Source: Acidovorax kalamii
GTDB lineage: Bacteria > Pseudomonadota > Gammaproteobacteria > Burkholderiales > Burkholderiaceae_C
NCBI RefSeq assembly: GCF_002245625.1
Contig: NZ_NOIG01000008.1
Span: 372,001-436,000 of the forward strand
DNA: 64,000 bases
Direction of reading: 5' to 3'
In this document: piece by piece, positions 45,490 through 56,294 of the stretch
Numbering within the stretch: position 1 is the stretch's first letter
Layout of the letters: each line of letters starts with the position of its first letter
Notes under the pieces: model-generated
What the model saw: only the letters and a program-made list of their open reading frames with translations
Databases searched by the model: none
What the model was told of the DNA's origin: nothing
Translations under genes and position numbers: made by a program

Positions 45490-48400
45490 ACACGCATTCA
45501 TCCCTGCGCGCCCACAGCCCGCTCACCCGCGCCGACTTCCATGCCGCCCAGGGCGTGCTGCTGGTAGTGCGCAACCCGCCGCCTGCGCCGCCCCCCGTCA
45601 AGGGCCAGCCCGCGCTGGTGGCGGGCAACCCGGCCGAGGGCGTGGAGATACTGATCGCCGTGTGGGACGACGGCAGCGTGACCGCGCTCAACGGCCATGT
45701 GGACCTGGGCACCGGCATCCGCACCGCACTCGCGCAGATCGTGGCCGAAGAGCTGGATGTGCCTTTGGCCCAGGTGAACATGGTGCTGGGCGACACCACC
45801 CGCGCGCCCAACCAGGGCGCCACCATCGCCAGTGCGTCCATCCAGATCCACGCCAAGCCCCTGCGCACCGCTGCCGCGCAGGCACGCCACTGGCTGGTGG
45901 CCCAGGCCGCAGAGCGGTTGGGCGTGCCGGTGGAGGCACTGCAGGTGCGCGCGGGGGTGGTGCAGGTCACTGCAGACCCATCGCGCCAACTCGCCTACGG
46001 CGCGCTGCTGGCGGGCGCACACACCACGCTGGAGCTGGTGGATGCCACGCCCACCAAGGCCGCCGCCGATTACACCGTGGTCGGCCAGTCCGTGCCGCGC
46101 GTGGACATCCCCGCCAAGGTCAGCGGCGAGCTGGTGTTTGTGCACGACATGCGCGTGCCCGGCATGCTGCATGGCCGCGTGGTGCGTCCGCCGTATGCGG
46201 GGGCGGACCATGGCGACTTCATCGGCAACACGCTGGAGTCGGTAGACCAGCAGTCCATCGCCCACATCCCCGGCATCCGCGCCGTGGTGGTGATCCGCGA
46301 CTTTGTGGGCATCGTCGCCGAGCGCGAGGAACAGGCCGAGCAGGCCCTGCGCGACTTGAAAGTGCGCTGGAAAGACTGGCCCGGCTTCCCGCGCCAGGAC
46401 AGCGCCGAGGCGCTGGAACAGGCCATCCGCGCCAACCCCGCCACGCAGCGCCGCCTGGTCGATGAGGGCGATGTGGAGGGCGCCCTGGCCGCGCTGTCTG
46501 CCGACGGCCAGCCCATGCCGCGCACCTATGTGTGGCCGTACCAGATGCATGGCTCCATCGGCCCATCGTGCGCGGTGGCCGAATGGCGCAGTGACGACAG
46601 CACAGGCCGCCCGCGCATGACGGTGTGGGCGGGCACCCAAAACCCCCATGTGCTGCGCGCCGACCTGGCCCGCCTGATGGGCTTGGCCGATGTGGACATC
46701 GACCTCATCCGCATGGAGGCCGCAGGCTGCTACGGCCGCAACGGTGCCGATGACGTGGCCGCCGATGCCGCGCTGCTCTCGCGCGCCGTGGGCGCCCCGG
46801 TGCGCGTGCAGCTCACGCGTGAGCAGGAGCATTTGTGGGAGCCCAAGGGCACGGCCCAGCTCATGCAGGTGCGCGGCGGGCTCAAGGCCGATGGCACCGT
46901 GGCGGCGTACGACTTCGAAACGTCCTACCCGTCCAACGGCGCGCCCACGCTGGCCCTGCTGCTCACCCGCACCATCGAGCCCGTGGCCCAGGCCTACGAG
47001 ATGGGCGACCGCACCGCGCGCCCGCCCTACCAGTACGACAACCTGCGCGTGGCCGTCAACGACATGCCGCCCATCGTGCGCGCATCGTGGTTGCGCGGCG
47101 TGTCGGCGCTGCCCAACTCGTTTGCGCACGAATCGTATGTGGACGAACTGGCTACTGCTGCGGGTGTGGACCCGGTGCAGTTTCGCCTGCAATTGCTGAA
47201 CGACCCGCGCGCCGCCGAGCTGGTGCAGGCCACCGCCGAAAAGGCGGGCTGGATTCGCCGCACCGGCCCGCAGCAGCGCCCCTTGGACGCTGACAACAAA
47301 GGTGACTGGGTGCAGGGCCAGGGCTTTGCCTATGCCCGCTACATCCACAGCAAATGGCCCGGCTTTGGCGCCGCCTGGGCGGCCTGGGTGGCCGATGTGG
47401 AGGTCAACAAGAAGACCGGCGAGGTGCACGTGCGCCGCGTGGTCGTGGGCCACGACGCGGGCCTGATGGTGAACCCCGCCGGTGTGGAGCAGCAGGTGCA
47501 CGGCAACGTGCTGCAGACCACCAGCCGCGCGCTCAAGGAGCAGGTGACGTTCGAGCCCGTCAAGCAGGCCGTGGACAACCGCGAGTGGGGCAGTTACCCC
47601 ATCCTGAGCTTTCGCGAGGTGCCGGTCATCGAGGTCATGCACATGCCCCGGCAGGACGAGGCGCCGCTGGGCTCGGGTGAGTCGTCTTCCGTGCCGGGCA
47701 CAGCCGCCATCGCCAACGCGATCTTTGATGCGACCGGCGTGCGCTTCCGTGCGCCGCCGTTCACGCCCGAGGTGGTGCGCGCCGGGCTCAACCCCTTGCC
47801 CGGCGGCGCAGGCGAGGCGGCTGCAGGCAGCACCGCACCCACCGAGCAGGCCGAGGTATTGCCCACGCTGGAGCTGCCCGCGCCCACCGTGCCCGCCAGC
47901 GCCACATGGCCCGCCAAACGCAGCCCCTGGGCCCGCGCGCTCGCTCTTGTCGCTGGTGGTATCGCCATGGGCGCAGCGCTGCTGGGCTGGCGCCCCTCCA
48001 TCGCGCCCGTGGTGCAGACGGCGGGCGTGTCGGTCTACAACGCCGCCACCATCGAGCGCGGCCGCCTGCTGGCCGCTGCGGGTGACTGCGCGGTGTGCCA
48101 CACCGCCCCCGGCGGCACGCCCAACACGGGCGGCCGCGCCATGGACACACCGTTCGGCAAGGTCTACACCTCCAACCTCACGCCCGACGCCGAGACCGGC
48201 ATCGGCCAGTGGTCCTTCAGCGCTTTCCAGCGTGCCATGCGCGAAGGCATCTCGCGCGACGGCAGGCACCTGTACCCCGCGTTCCCCTACACCTCGTTCG
48301 CCAAGATGAGCGACGACGACCTGACCGCGCTGTACGCCTACCTCATGGCGCAGCCCGCCGTGCGGGCCGAGGTGCCGAAGACCGCGTTGACCTTCCCGTT

Positions 48401-49241
48401 CAGCGCGCGCCCCCTCATGGCGGGCTGGAACGCGCTGTTTCACGACGCCACGCCGTTCAAGCCCGACCCGACCCGCCTCCCCGACTGGAACCGGGGCGCC
48501 TACCTGGTGCAGGGCGTAGGCCACTGCGGTGCCTGCCACACGCCGCGCAATGCGCTGGGGGCCGAGTTGGGTGGGGCTGCATTCCTCTCGGGCGCCATGG
48601 TGGATGGCTGGGAGGCGCCTGCGCTCACGGGCCTGTCGAAGGCGCCCGTGCCCTGGACGGCCGATGCGTTGTATGGCTACCTGCGCCACGGCCACAGCCC
48701 GCAGCACGGCAGCGCCTCCGGCCCCATGGCGCCCGTGGTGCGCGAGCTGGCCCACTTGCCCGACGACGACATCCGCGCCATGGCAAGCTACCTGGCCTCT
48801 TTCAATGCCACGGAGCCCGGCACCCAGTCCGAGACCCCGGCTGTGTCAGACCCACAACAACGCGCCCAAACCGCCGTGGCCCAGGCCGCCGCGCTGGCCC
48901 CCCAGCCCGGCCAGGCCCAGCGCCTGTTCGACGGTGCCTGTGCGGCCTGCCACCACGACGGCGACGGCCCGAAGCTGCTGGGCGTGAACGTGCCCCTGGC
49001 GCTCAACAGCAACCTGCACAGCGACCGGCCCGACAACCTGCTGCAGGTCATCGTGCACGGCATCCGCGAGCCCGCCGCGCGGGACATCGGCTTCATGCCC
49101 GGCTTCGGCCACGCGCTCAGCGATGCGCAGATCACCGAGCTGGCGGGCTACATGCGCCAGCGCTACGCCCCCGGCCGCCCGGCGTGGCGCGATGTGCCCG
49201 AGGCGCTGGCACGAGTGCGGGCGCGGCCTGCGCATCCTTAG
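45486..49241 (+). CDS. nicB: Nicotinate dehydrogenase large subunit: molybdopterin domain fused to three cytochrome c motifs
   Basis: 1,251 residues. Residues 1-760 are a molybdopterin-binding hydroxylase (GTGIRTALAQIVAEELDVP, GCYGRNGADDVAADAALLSR, VWAGTQNPHVLRADLA, ending PLGSGESSSVPGTAAIANA). A membrane span near 815-835 (ALALVAGGIAMGAALLGW) leads to three CXXCH haem sites: C868-H872 (CAVCH), C1014-H1018 (CGACH) and C1152-H1156 (CAACH). This is the architecture of P. putida NicB, slightly longer. Electrons should reach the respiratory chain through the haems. Starts at an ATG overlapping nicA. Confidence 0.88.
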   Translation: MNTHSSLRAHSPLTRADFHAAQGVLLVVRNPPPAPPPVKGQPALVAGNPAEGVEILIAVWDDGSVTALNGHVDLGTGIRTALAQIVAEELDVPLAQVNMVLGDTTRAPNQGATIASASIQIHAKPLRTAAAQARHWLVAQAAERLGVPVEALQVRAGVVQVTADPSRQLAYGALLAGAHTTLELVDATPTKAAADYTVVGQSVPRVDIPAKVSGELVFVHDMRVPGMLHGRVVRPPYAGADHGDFIGNTLESVDQQSIAHIPGIRAVVVIRDFVGIVAEREEQAEQALRDLKVRWKDWPGFPRQDSAEALEQAIRANPATQRRLVDEGDVEGALAALSADGQPMPRTYVWPYQMHGSIGPSCAVAEWRSDDSTGRPRMTVWAGTQNPHVLRADLARLMGLADVDIDLIRMEAAGCYGRNGADDVAADAALLSRAVGAPVRVQLTREQEHLWEPKGTAQLMQVRGGLKADGTVAAYDFETSYPSNGAPTLALLLTRTIEPVAQAYEMGDRTARPPYQYDNLRVAVNDMPPIVRASWLRGVSALPNSFAHESYVDELATAAGVDPVQFRLQLLNDPRAAELVQATAEKAGWIRRTGPQQRPLDADNKGDWVQGQGFAYARYIHSKWPGFGAAWAAWVADVEVNKKTGEVHVRRVVVGHDAGLMVNPAGVEQQVHGNVLQTTSRALKEQVTFEPVKQAVDNREWGSYPILSFREVPVIEVMHMPRQDEAPLGSGESSSVPGTAAIANAIFDATGVRFRAPPFTPEVVRAGLNPLPGGAGEAAAGSTAPTEQAEVLPTLELPAPTVPASATWPAKRSPWARALALVAGGIAMGAALLGWRPSIAPVVQTAGVSVYNAATIERGRLLAAAGDCAVCHTAPGGTPNTGGRAMDTPFGKVYTSNLTPDAETGIGQWSFSAFQRAMREGISRDGRHLYPAFPYTSFAKMSDDDLTALYAYLMAQPAVRAEVPKTALTFPFSARPLMAGWNALFHDATPFKPDPTRLPDWNRGAYLVQGVGHCGACHTPRNALGAELGGAAFLSGAMVDGWEAPALTGLSKAPVPWTADALYGYLRHGHSPQHGSASGPMAPVVRELAHLPDDDIRAMASYLASFNATEPGTQSETPAVSDPQQRAQTAVAQAAALAPQPGQAQRLFDGACAACHHDGDGPKLLGVNVPLALNSNLHSDRPDNLLQVIVHGIREPAARDIGFMPGFGHALSDAQITELAGYMRQRYAPGRPAWRDVPEALARVRARPAHP

Positions 49242-49250
49242 CACAGTCTT

Positions 49251-49315
49251 TTAGAGCCTTTTGAGGCCATAGCGCAGGTGGGATAGGCGCAAACTGCTAT
49301 CAAAAATGCAGCAAC
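49251..49315 (+). repeat. Dispersed palindromic repeat, copy F
   Basis: TTTTGAGGCCATAGCGCA ... TGCTATCAAAAATGCAGCAA. Directly follows the nicB stop and may protect or end that transcript. Confidence 0.78.
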
Positions 49316-49367
49316 TGCAGGCAACGTGTTCAGCCCGACAATCGGGCTGCACCACCGCCCAGACACC

Positions 49368-50078
49368 ATGACAGCTGCCGCTCCCTTGCCATCACACAGC
49401 GCCTTGCCTGCACCGCACCGGCGCGTGCAGCGCACAGGCGGCGCCGCAACGCTGGCCCTGTGTTGCCTGGCCCTCACAGCCTGCGGGCCGGATGTGCAGG
49501 GGTCGCCCAAGCCGCCCCCGGCGTTTGGCCCCGTGCAGAGCAGCTGGTTCGGCTGCCCGTCCCTGCAAGGGGTGTACGCCTGGCCGCCGGTGGAGCCCGG
49601 TGGTGTGCAGGGCAGCCTGCCGTTTTTCACCGGCTCGGCCGAGATGCAGGTCTGGGTGCAGCAGCAGCGCGGCGAAACCACGCTGCGCACACGCACCATC
49701 AACCGCGCGCGCAACGTGCGCAACTCGCTCACCCGGCAGTGGAGCCTGGTCACCTACAGCGGCGCGCAGACCCGCTGCAGCTCCGGCATGCTCGACCTGG
49801 TTCCGCAGCCCGTGTCGCCGGACAAGGAGCCTGGGGCCTCTGGCGTGCTGCAGGGGTTCAGGCTGGCGCTGCTCAAAGACGGCGGCCTGGCCGTGGGCAA
49901 GCGCACGCTCACCACGGGTAACAAGGGCTCGTACTTCTCGTGGGGTGGGCAGTCCTACGGCAGCTACGACGCGCCCGATGTGGAGACCTGGACCTGGTTC
50001 AAGCTGGCCCGCACCGCAGCGGGGGACAGCGAACCGCCGGTCATCGACGCCTACGTGCCCGGGGCGAGCTCCCCCTAG
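49368..50078 (+). CDS. Lipoprotein of unknown function
   Basis: 236 residues. Signal sequence with core LALCCLALTAC gives a lipobox, so the mature protein should be lipid-anchored. The mature part is Trp/Tyr-rich and beta-like (SWFGCPSLQGVYAWPPVEPG, WVQQQRGETTLRTRTIN, SYFSWGGQSYGSYD). No family recognised. ATG at 49368 is preferred; an earlier ATG (49326) only extends the n-region. Not evidently linked to nicB despite its direction, because a repeat lies between. Confidence 0.65.
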   Translation: MTAAAPLPSHSALPAPHRRVQRTGGAATLALCCLALTACGPDVQGSPKPPPAFGPVQSSWFGCPSLQGVYAWPPVEPGGVQGSLPFFTGSAEMQVWVQQQRGETTLRTRTINRARNVRNSLTRQWSLVTYSGAQTRCSSGMLDLVPQPVSPDKEPGASGVLQGFRLALLKDGGLAVGKRTLTTGNKGSYFSWGGQSYGSYDAPDVETWTWFKLARTAAGDSEPPVIDAYVPGASSP

Positions 50079-50286
50079 GCTTTTTGATTGCGGAGCGGCG
50101 CGCGAAAAAAGCCGCGAACTTCCCCTTTTATCGCGCCACCGCCTGCGCTGCCACCTCGGCACAGTGGCTTCGGGGCTTGGTCCATGGTGGGGCAGGCCCG
50201 GGCGCCCGCATTGTTGTGGCAGGCGCTCACGTCATCGGCCTGCCCCTGCGGCGGCCGCCCACTGTTGTCCGTTCAAGGAGAAGACC

Positions 50287-50403
50287 ATGCCCGCTAGTGA
50301 ACTGGAAGTCCACGAGATCGTGCTGCGACTGCTGCGTGAGGGCTATGCCGCCCTGACCGCCGCCCAACGCCGGGTGGTGGACACGCTGATGGCGGTGTGC
50401 TGA
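50287..50403 (+). CDS. 38-residue small protein
   Basis: Starts ATG at 50287 with AAGGAG placed 8 bases upstream, a near-ideal ribosome site. The product starts MPASELEVHEIVLRLLREGY and ends VVDTLMAVC, a short amphipathic helix with a C-terminal Cys. No family is known to me. The long 5' region (about 200 bp after the lipoprotein stop) could hold its promoter. Confidence 0.5.
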   Translation: MPASELEVHEIVLRLLREGYAALTAAQRRVVDTLMAVC

Positions 50404-50440
50404 CGCCCGCCTGCGGGTTGTTCGTGGGCATCACAGGGTT

Positions 50441-50505
50441 GTTTTGAAGCTTTTTTGGCCGCTTGCGCCCGTACCTATTGCCCAAGGCGCTATCAAAAAT
50501 GTAGT
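50441..50505 (+). repeat. Dispersed palindromic repeat, copy G
   Basis: TTTTTGGCCGCTTGCGCC ... CGCTATCAAAAATGTAGTGA. Its right end supplies the last codons (QSLHF and stop) of the EVE-domain gene on the other strand. Confidence 0.78.
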
Positions 50506-51032
50506 GATTGCAGCTCGGCCTGCATCGCCCGCGCAATCATGCGCATGTCGTGGTCGCTGACGGCCAACAGCCCAAAGCGGAACTTGCTGCCCCAGCGCTG
50601 GCGGTCGTCCACAAACTCCAGCGCGTCCAGCAGCGGCGCAATCGCCGCCTCACGTGCAGGCACATAGGCCACGTCCCGCCGCGACGGCACAAACCCGCCA
50701 CCCATATCAAACGCATACGGCGACCCCGGCAACACGATGCCGATGGAGACAAACGCCTGCAGCCGGTCCTTGCCGCCCATGGTCACCGTCGGCGCGTAGT
50801 ACGCCACACGGTCGCCAGGCCGTATGCGCTGCAGCGGCGCCACCTTGCCATGGCACACCTGCATATAGCCCGCGCCCGGCGTGGCGCAGCCCCGGCGGGC
50901 GTGCTGGGCGCAGGCCACGGCGATCCAGTTGCGGCGCGCGGTGGCCGCAGAGGTCGCTGCCGACAGGGGCATGTCGCCGCGCGCAGGCGCGGCATCCGGC
51001 CAAAGGGGGTGTTGCAGCACGGCGTCGGTCAT
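50493..51032 (-). CDS. EVE-domain (UPF0310-like) protein
   Basis: 179 residues. The EVE fold is indicated by [61 protein letters not shown], and [24 protein letters not shown] domains share the PUA-like/YTH fold and bind modified bases or nucleic acid. Their genes often lie near defence systems; here the neighbours are ordinary metabolic genes. The final residues come from a repeat element. The first 30 residues before the domain are Ala-rich. Confidence 0.85.
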   Translation of the reverse strand: MTDAVLQHPLWPDAAPARGDMPLSAATSAATARRNWIAVACAQHARRGCATPGAGYMQVCHGKVAPLQRIRPGDRVAYYAPTVTMGGKDRLQAFVSIGIVLPGSPYAFDMGGGFVPSRRDVAYVPAREAAIAPLLDALEFVDDRQRWGSKFRFGLLAVSDHDMRMIARAMQAELQSLHF

Positions 51033-51134
51033 GAGAAAAGCTCCGGGTCAAAGAAGCCACCGATGGTGCGGGCCTGCTGCTGACACCGCAGTGTCAGTAC
51101 CTTTGCAGCATCCTTGTCTGCAGCGCACGGGTTC

Positions 51135-51755
51135 TCAGACCAACTGCCCCCACTGCCACAACGCAAACCCGCCCAGCAGCAGGGCCGACGCCCGGTTGAT
51201 GCGCTGGCGCCAGGCGGGTGTAAAGCGCTGCCGCTGGTAGGCAATTGCGCCGGTCAGCAGCAGCCACCAGGCGGCAGAGCCCACCAGCACGCCCGCCACC
51301 ATCCACAGCGGCGACGGCAGGCTGGGCCGACCTGCCCCCAGCGAGCCGAACACCGCAATGAACGACACGATGGTGGCCGGGTTGGTCAGCGTCAGCGCAA
51401 ACGTGCCTGCCGCCAGGCCCAGCAGCCCCCGCGCATCGCGGGCCGGGGCTGCGCTGTGGGCCACCGGCGCGTGCCAGGTGCGCCAGGCCAGCACCAGCAG
51501 CAGTGCGCCACCGCCCAGTGCCAGCGGCGTCCTGGCCTGCGTCAGCCCGTCAATCAGCCAGCGCACGCTGAACGCGCCCACGGCGCCATACACCGCATCG
51601 GCCGCAGCGGCGCCCAGGCCCGTGGCCAGCCCGGCCGCCAGGCCCCGCTCCAGGGTGCGTTGCATCGTCAGCAGGCCAATGGGGCCCACAGGGGCCGCGA
51701 TGAGCACGCCGATGACGGCGGCTTGCAGAAACACGGTGAGTGAGGTGAAGTCCAT
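51135..51755 (-). CDS. LysE-family amino acid exporter
   Basis: 206 residues with about six membrane segments. The N-terminus is classic for LysE/RhtB: AAVIGVLIAAPVGPIGLLTMQRTLERG, with TNPATIVSFIAVFGSLG in the second half. Divergent from an Lrp/AsnC regulator (101 bp apart), the same arrangement as lysE/lysG-type or argO-like exporter units, so Lrp-type control by an amino acid is expected. Substrate unknown. Confidence 0.9.
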   Translation of the reverse strand: MDFTSLTVFLQAAVIGVLIAAPVGPIGLLTMQRTLERGLAAGLATGLGAAAADAVYGAVGAFSVRWLIDGLTQARTPLALGGGALLLVLAWRTWHAPVAHSAAPARDARGLLGLAAGTFALTLTNPATIVSFIAVFGSLGAGRPSLPSPLWMVAGVLVGSAAWWLLLTGAIAYQRQRFTPAWRQRINRASALLLGGFALWQWGQLV

Positions 51756-51856
51756 GCACCAATGCTAGGGCGGCGGCTGGCGGTGGAGAATGCAGGAAAT
51801 TCGGCGAATCCAGAAATTGGTTTCGTTTTTTTCTGTGCCAATCGATAAAGGCTTTT

Positions 51857-52306
51857 ATGGAAGTCGATGACAAAGCCTGGCGCCTGATCAGCGCGCTGCA
51901 GGCCGATGGCCGCGCCTCGCTCAAGGAACTGGCCGAGGCCGTGGGCCTGTCGGTGCCCGCCACGCTGGAGCGCCTGCGCCGCCTGCAAGAGGCGGGCGTG
52001 GTGCGCGGCGTGCATGCCGATATCGACCCCGCCAAGGTCGGCTACGGCGTGCGCGCCGTGGTGGGCATCAATGTGCCGCAGCCCGGCAAGAAGGCGCTGA
52101 TCGACAAGCTGCGCCAGTCGCCCCAGGTGCTCGAATGCCACCACGTCAGCGGCAATGACTCGTATGTGATGCAGGTCGTAGCGCGCGACCTGCCCGATCT
52201 GGAGCGCTTTCTGGGCGACATCAACGGCTATGGCGAAACACGCACATCCATCGTGTTCTCCACGCCCATCCCGCTGCGCGGCCTGACCCGGCCGGAGGCG
52301 GGCTGA
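51857..52306 (+). CDS. Lrp/AsnC-family regulator
   Basis: 149 residues, standard length. The helix-turn-helix is SLKELAEAVGLSVPATLERL, and the RAM (ligand-binding) domain covers 65-140 (CHHVSGNDSYVMQVVARDL). It should sense an amino acid and control the divergent LysE-type exporter. The stop is only 8 bp from the end of the convergent VOC gene. Confidence 0.9.
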   Translation: MEVDDKAWRLISALQADGRASLKELAEAVGLSVPATLERLRRLQEAGVVRGVHADIDPAKVGYGVRAVVGINVPQPGKKALIDKLRQSPQVLECHHVSGNDSYVMQVVARDLPDLERFLGDINGYGETRTSIVFSTPIPLRGLTRPEAG

Positions 52307-52314
52307 CTCACCCC

Positions 52315-52743
52315 TCAGAACGTGATCTTCACCGACGCCGCACTGCGCCGCGCGTCGCCATGGAACACCGCCTCGATGTTGTTGCCGTCCGGGTCCAGCA
52401 CAAACGCCGCGTAGTAGCCGGGGTGGTACGCGCGCTCGCCCGGCCCGCCGTTGTCGGTGCCGCCGTGGGCCAGTGCGGCACGGTAGAACGCATCCACCAT
52501 CGCCCGGTCCCGGGCCTGAAACGCCAGGTGCGTGCGGCCTGTCAGGTGGCCCTGCGCGGCAGGGCTGTCGGCCGACGACACAAACAGCTCGTCCGCCCAG
52601 AAGTAACCCTCGTCCGCCCCGCCCATGGGCACCTGCAGGGCCTGCAGCACCGCCGTGTAGAAGGCCTGGCTGGCCGCCAGGTCGCGCACGACGAGCTGCA
52701 CATGGTCAAACAGCCTGCCCCGGTGGATTTCTTGCGCTTCCAT
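52315..52743 (-). CDS. VOC-family (glyoxalase-like) protein
   Basis: 142 residues from the ATG at 52743. The first half HVQLVVRDLAASQAFYTAVLQAL and the later YYAAFVLDPDGNNIEAVFH show the two beta-alpha-beta-beta-beta modules with metal-ligand His/Glu (HVQL, EAVF). The reaction is unknown. A second VOC gene follows upstream in the same direction, 38 bp away, so they may be co-transcribed. Confidence 0.86.
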   Translation of the reverse strand: MEAQEIHRGRLFDHVQLVVRDLAASQAFYTAVLQALQVPMGGADEGYFWADELFVSSADSPAAQGHLTGRTHLAFQARDRAMVDAFYRAALAHGGTDNGGPGERAYHPGYYAAFVLDPDGNNIEAVFHGDARRSAASVKITF

Positions 52744-52781
52744 GGTGTGCTCCTTTTGTAGACCGTTAGTGCGTTCTGGCT

Positions 52782-53159
52782 TCAAGACAGTGCGTGCAAA
52801 CCCACGCGGTTGCCATCCAGGTCGTGGATGTGCGCAAAGAACCCCATGCCCGGTGGCAGCGCCTGGCGCGGCAGGGCCACGCGGCCGCCCTGGGCCACCG
52901 CGCGGTCCAGCGCGGCGTCGAGCGATGGCGATGCGTCCAGGTACACCAGTGTGCCGCTGCCCGATACCTGCGGTGCCGTTGGGCCCATCATCAGCGCACC
53001 GCCCACGCCGTCTGCTGCGCCGTTGTAGGGAAACACAGCACCTTCGCTGGGCCCCATGTTCTCGCGGCGCAGGGTCTGGCCCAGCACGGCTTCATAAAAA
53101 GTCTGGGCGCGGTCGAGCTGGGTGGTGGGGATTTCAAACCAGGCGATGGCGTTTTTCAT
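52782..53159 (-). CDS. VOC-family protein
   Basis: 125 residues. Opens AIAWFEIPTTQLDRAQTFYEAVLG and ends FFAHIHDLDGNRVGLHAL, the general VOC pattern; the central MMGPTAPQ and GTLVYLDA are typical of a group related to PF00903 glyoxalase/extradiol domains. Metal ligands are only partly conserved. Lies upstream of the first VOC gene and next to, but in the same direction as, the pobA regulator. Confidence 0.85.
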   Translation of the reverse strand: MKNAIAWFEIPTTQLDRAQTFYEAVLGQTLRRENMGPSEGAVFPYNGAADGVGGALMMGPTAPQVSGSGTLVYLDASPSLDAALDRAVAQGGRVALPRQALPPGMGFFAHIHDLDGNRVGLHALS

Positions 53160-53245
53160 GGAGGCTCCTTGTGTGTGAAAGAAAGAAGCCTCGATGGTGA
53201 ATCGGGGCTACTGACAGCGGCGTGTCAGCAGCCTGTCACGCGGCA

Positions 53246-55403
<2,158 letters not shown>

Positions 55404-55433
55404 GCATCTGGCATTAGCACTGCTACCCAGTCA

Positions 55434-55470
55434 AAGGCTTGCATGGGGTTCCCTCATGCAGGCCTTTTTG
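55434..55470 (+). terminator. Intrinsic terminator of pobA
   Basis: AAGGCTTGCAT pairs with ATGCAGGCCTT (one G-T pair), extended by GGGG with CCCT inside, then TTTTTG. Strong hairpin 30 bp after the stop. Confidence 0.9.
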
Positions 55471-55816
55471 GTGTGCCCGCATCGGCGTTGATTGCAACCT
55501 GCGGTCCGTCCGCACACTCCCGGCGCGCACTATGGCCTGCGCAATGCGGTCACATACGGCCCCCATGACAAAGCCGCTTTCCAGGCAGCTGCCCTGCACA
55601 GCGATCTCCATCTGCTACGGAAAATTTAGGCAGAACTGATGCTTACGCCCGAACAGCAGGCCCGATAGCATCGCACCAAGTTTTCAGATCATTTGCCCAG
55701 TGCTGTCGATGTGCGATTCGACGATGGCATGAACACGATGGAGCTGCAGACGCAGCGTTTTAGGCAGTGCACTTCGCGTTAGAGAGTGCCCATCAACAGC
55801 CAGGAAAGTCTCAACA
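55471..55816. other. Intergenic region between pobA and the small membrane gene
   Basis: About 350 bp with lower GC and short open frames on both strands that have no ribosome site or known domain. It may hold the decayed edge of the accessory island. No RNA or repeat copy recognised. Confidence 0.4.
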
Positions 55817-55978
55817 ATGGATTGGGTCCCGATAGTCTTCATTGTGTTCAAGGTGGCCGTGTTCGGCACCGGCATGTTCTTCGCCATCAAGTGGCATTAC
55901 GACCAAGGGAAGAAGGCGAAGGAAGAAGCCAGTAGGTCGTCCATGCCAACGGAACGCAAGCCTGACACGTCGGAGTAG
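55817..55978 (+). CDS. 53-residue single-pass membrane protein
   Basis: Product starts MDWVPIVFIVFKVAVFGTG and has one hydrophobic segment (VPIVFIVFKVAVFGTGMFFAI), then a charged basic/acidic tail (HYDQGKKAKEEASR). AGGAAAG lies 10 bases upstream. Proteins of this size and layout recur beside other genes in proteobacteria but I know no function. It is upstream of, and not obviously coupled to, the SOS-box operon. Confidence 0.55.
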   Translation: MDWVPIVFIVFKVAVFGTGMFFAIKWHYDQGKKAKEEASRSSMPTERKPDTSE

Positions 55979-56102
55979 GCGGCTGATTTCCGAGATGGTT
56001 TGGGCTGTATCAGCCCAGGTGCGCAGCCTTGCCGAAGCCAAAGTTAGCTGGACCTCAGTACTCCAAACTGCATACACGTTCCAAGTAGCGCGCGCGTGAT
56101 GT

Positions 56103-56120
56103 GCTGTATATTTGTACAGC
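56103..56120. promoter_or_regulatory. LexA (SOS) box before the three-component operon
   Basis: GCTGTATATTTGTACAGC contains the canonical CTGT-N8-ACAG LexA site with an AT-rich centre and symmetrical GC ends. It lies 175 bp before the first gene of the operon, so LexA repression of the operon is predicted. Confidence 0.8.
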
Positions 56121-56294
56121 ATGTCGAAGGTCTCAACACTACATCGAAGCTGTCATGTCGGCGCAAGGCTCGACCGGAGCAGTAGTGTGCCCTGCCGCCC
56201 CCCCCATTTGATAGGTGACACGACTGAGGGACGTGCACGCGAAAGTCTGATAGAAACAGGTCTCGCGCAATCCGGGGGGAGTAACACAACAACC
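56121..56294 (+). other. Leader between the SOS box and the DUF4297 gene
   Basis: Probable 5' untranslated region of the operon. An in-frame upstream ATG at 56121 would add unconserved residues; GGGGGAG lies upstream of the chosen ATG at a long spacing of 13 bases. No hairpin terminator is evident. Confidence 0.4.

Noticed and set aside
45498-48755. 1085-codon open frame opposite nicB
   Set aside because: No motif; the plus strand holds Mo and haem motifs in the right order.
55423-55639. Short frames on both strands after pobA
   Set aside because: They overlap the terminator, have no ribosome sites and no conserved features.
55842-56099. 85-codon plus-strand frame overlapping the small membrane gene
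   Set aside because: Arg/Ser-rich without domain or ribosome site; the other frame gives a sensible membrane peptide.
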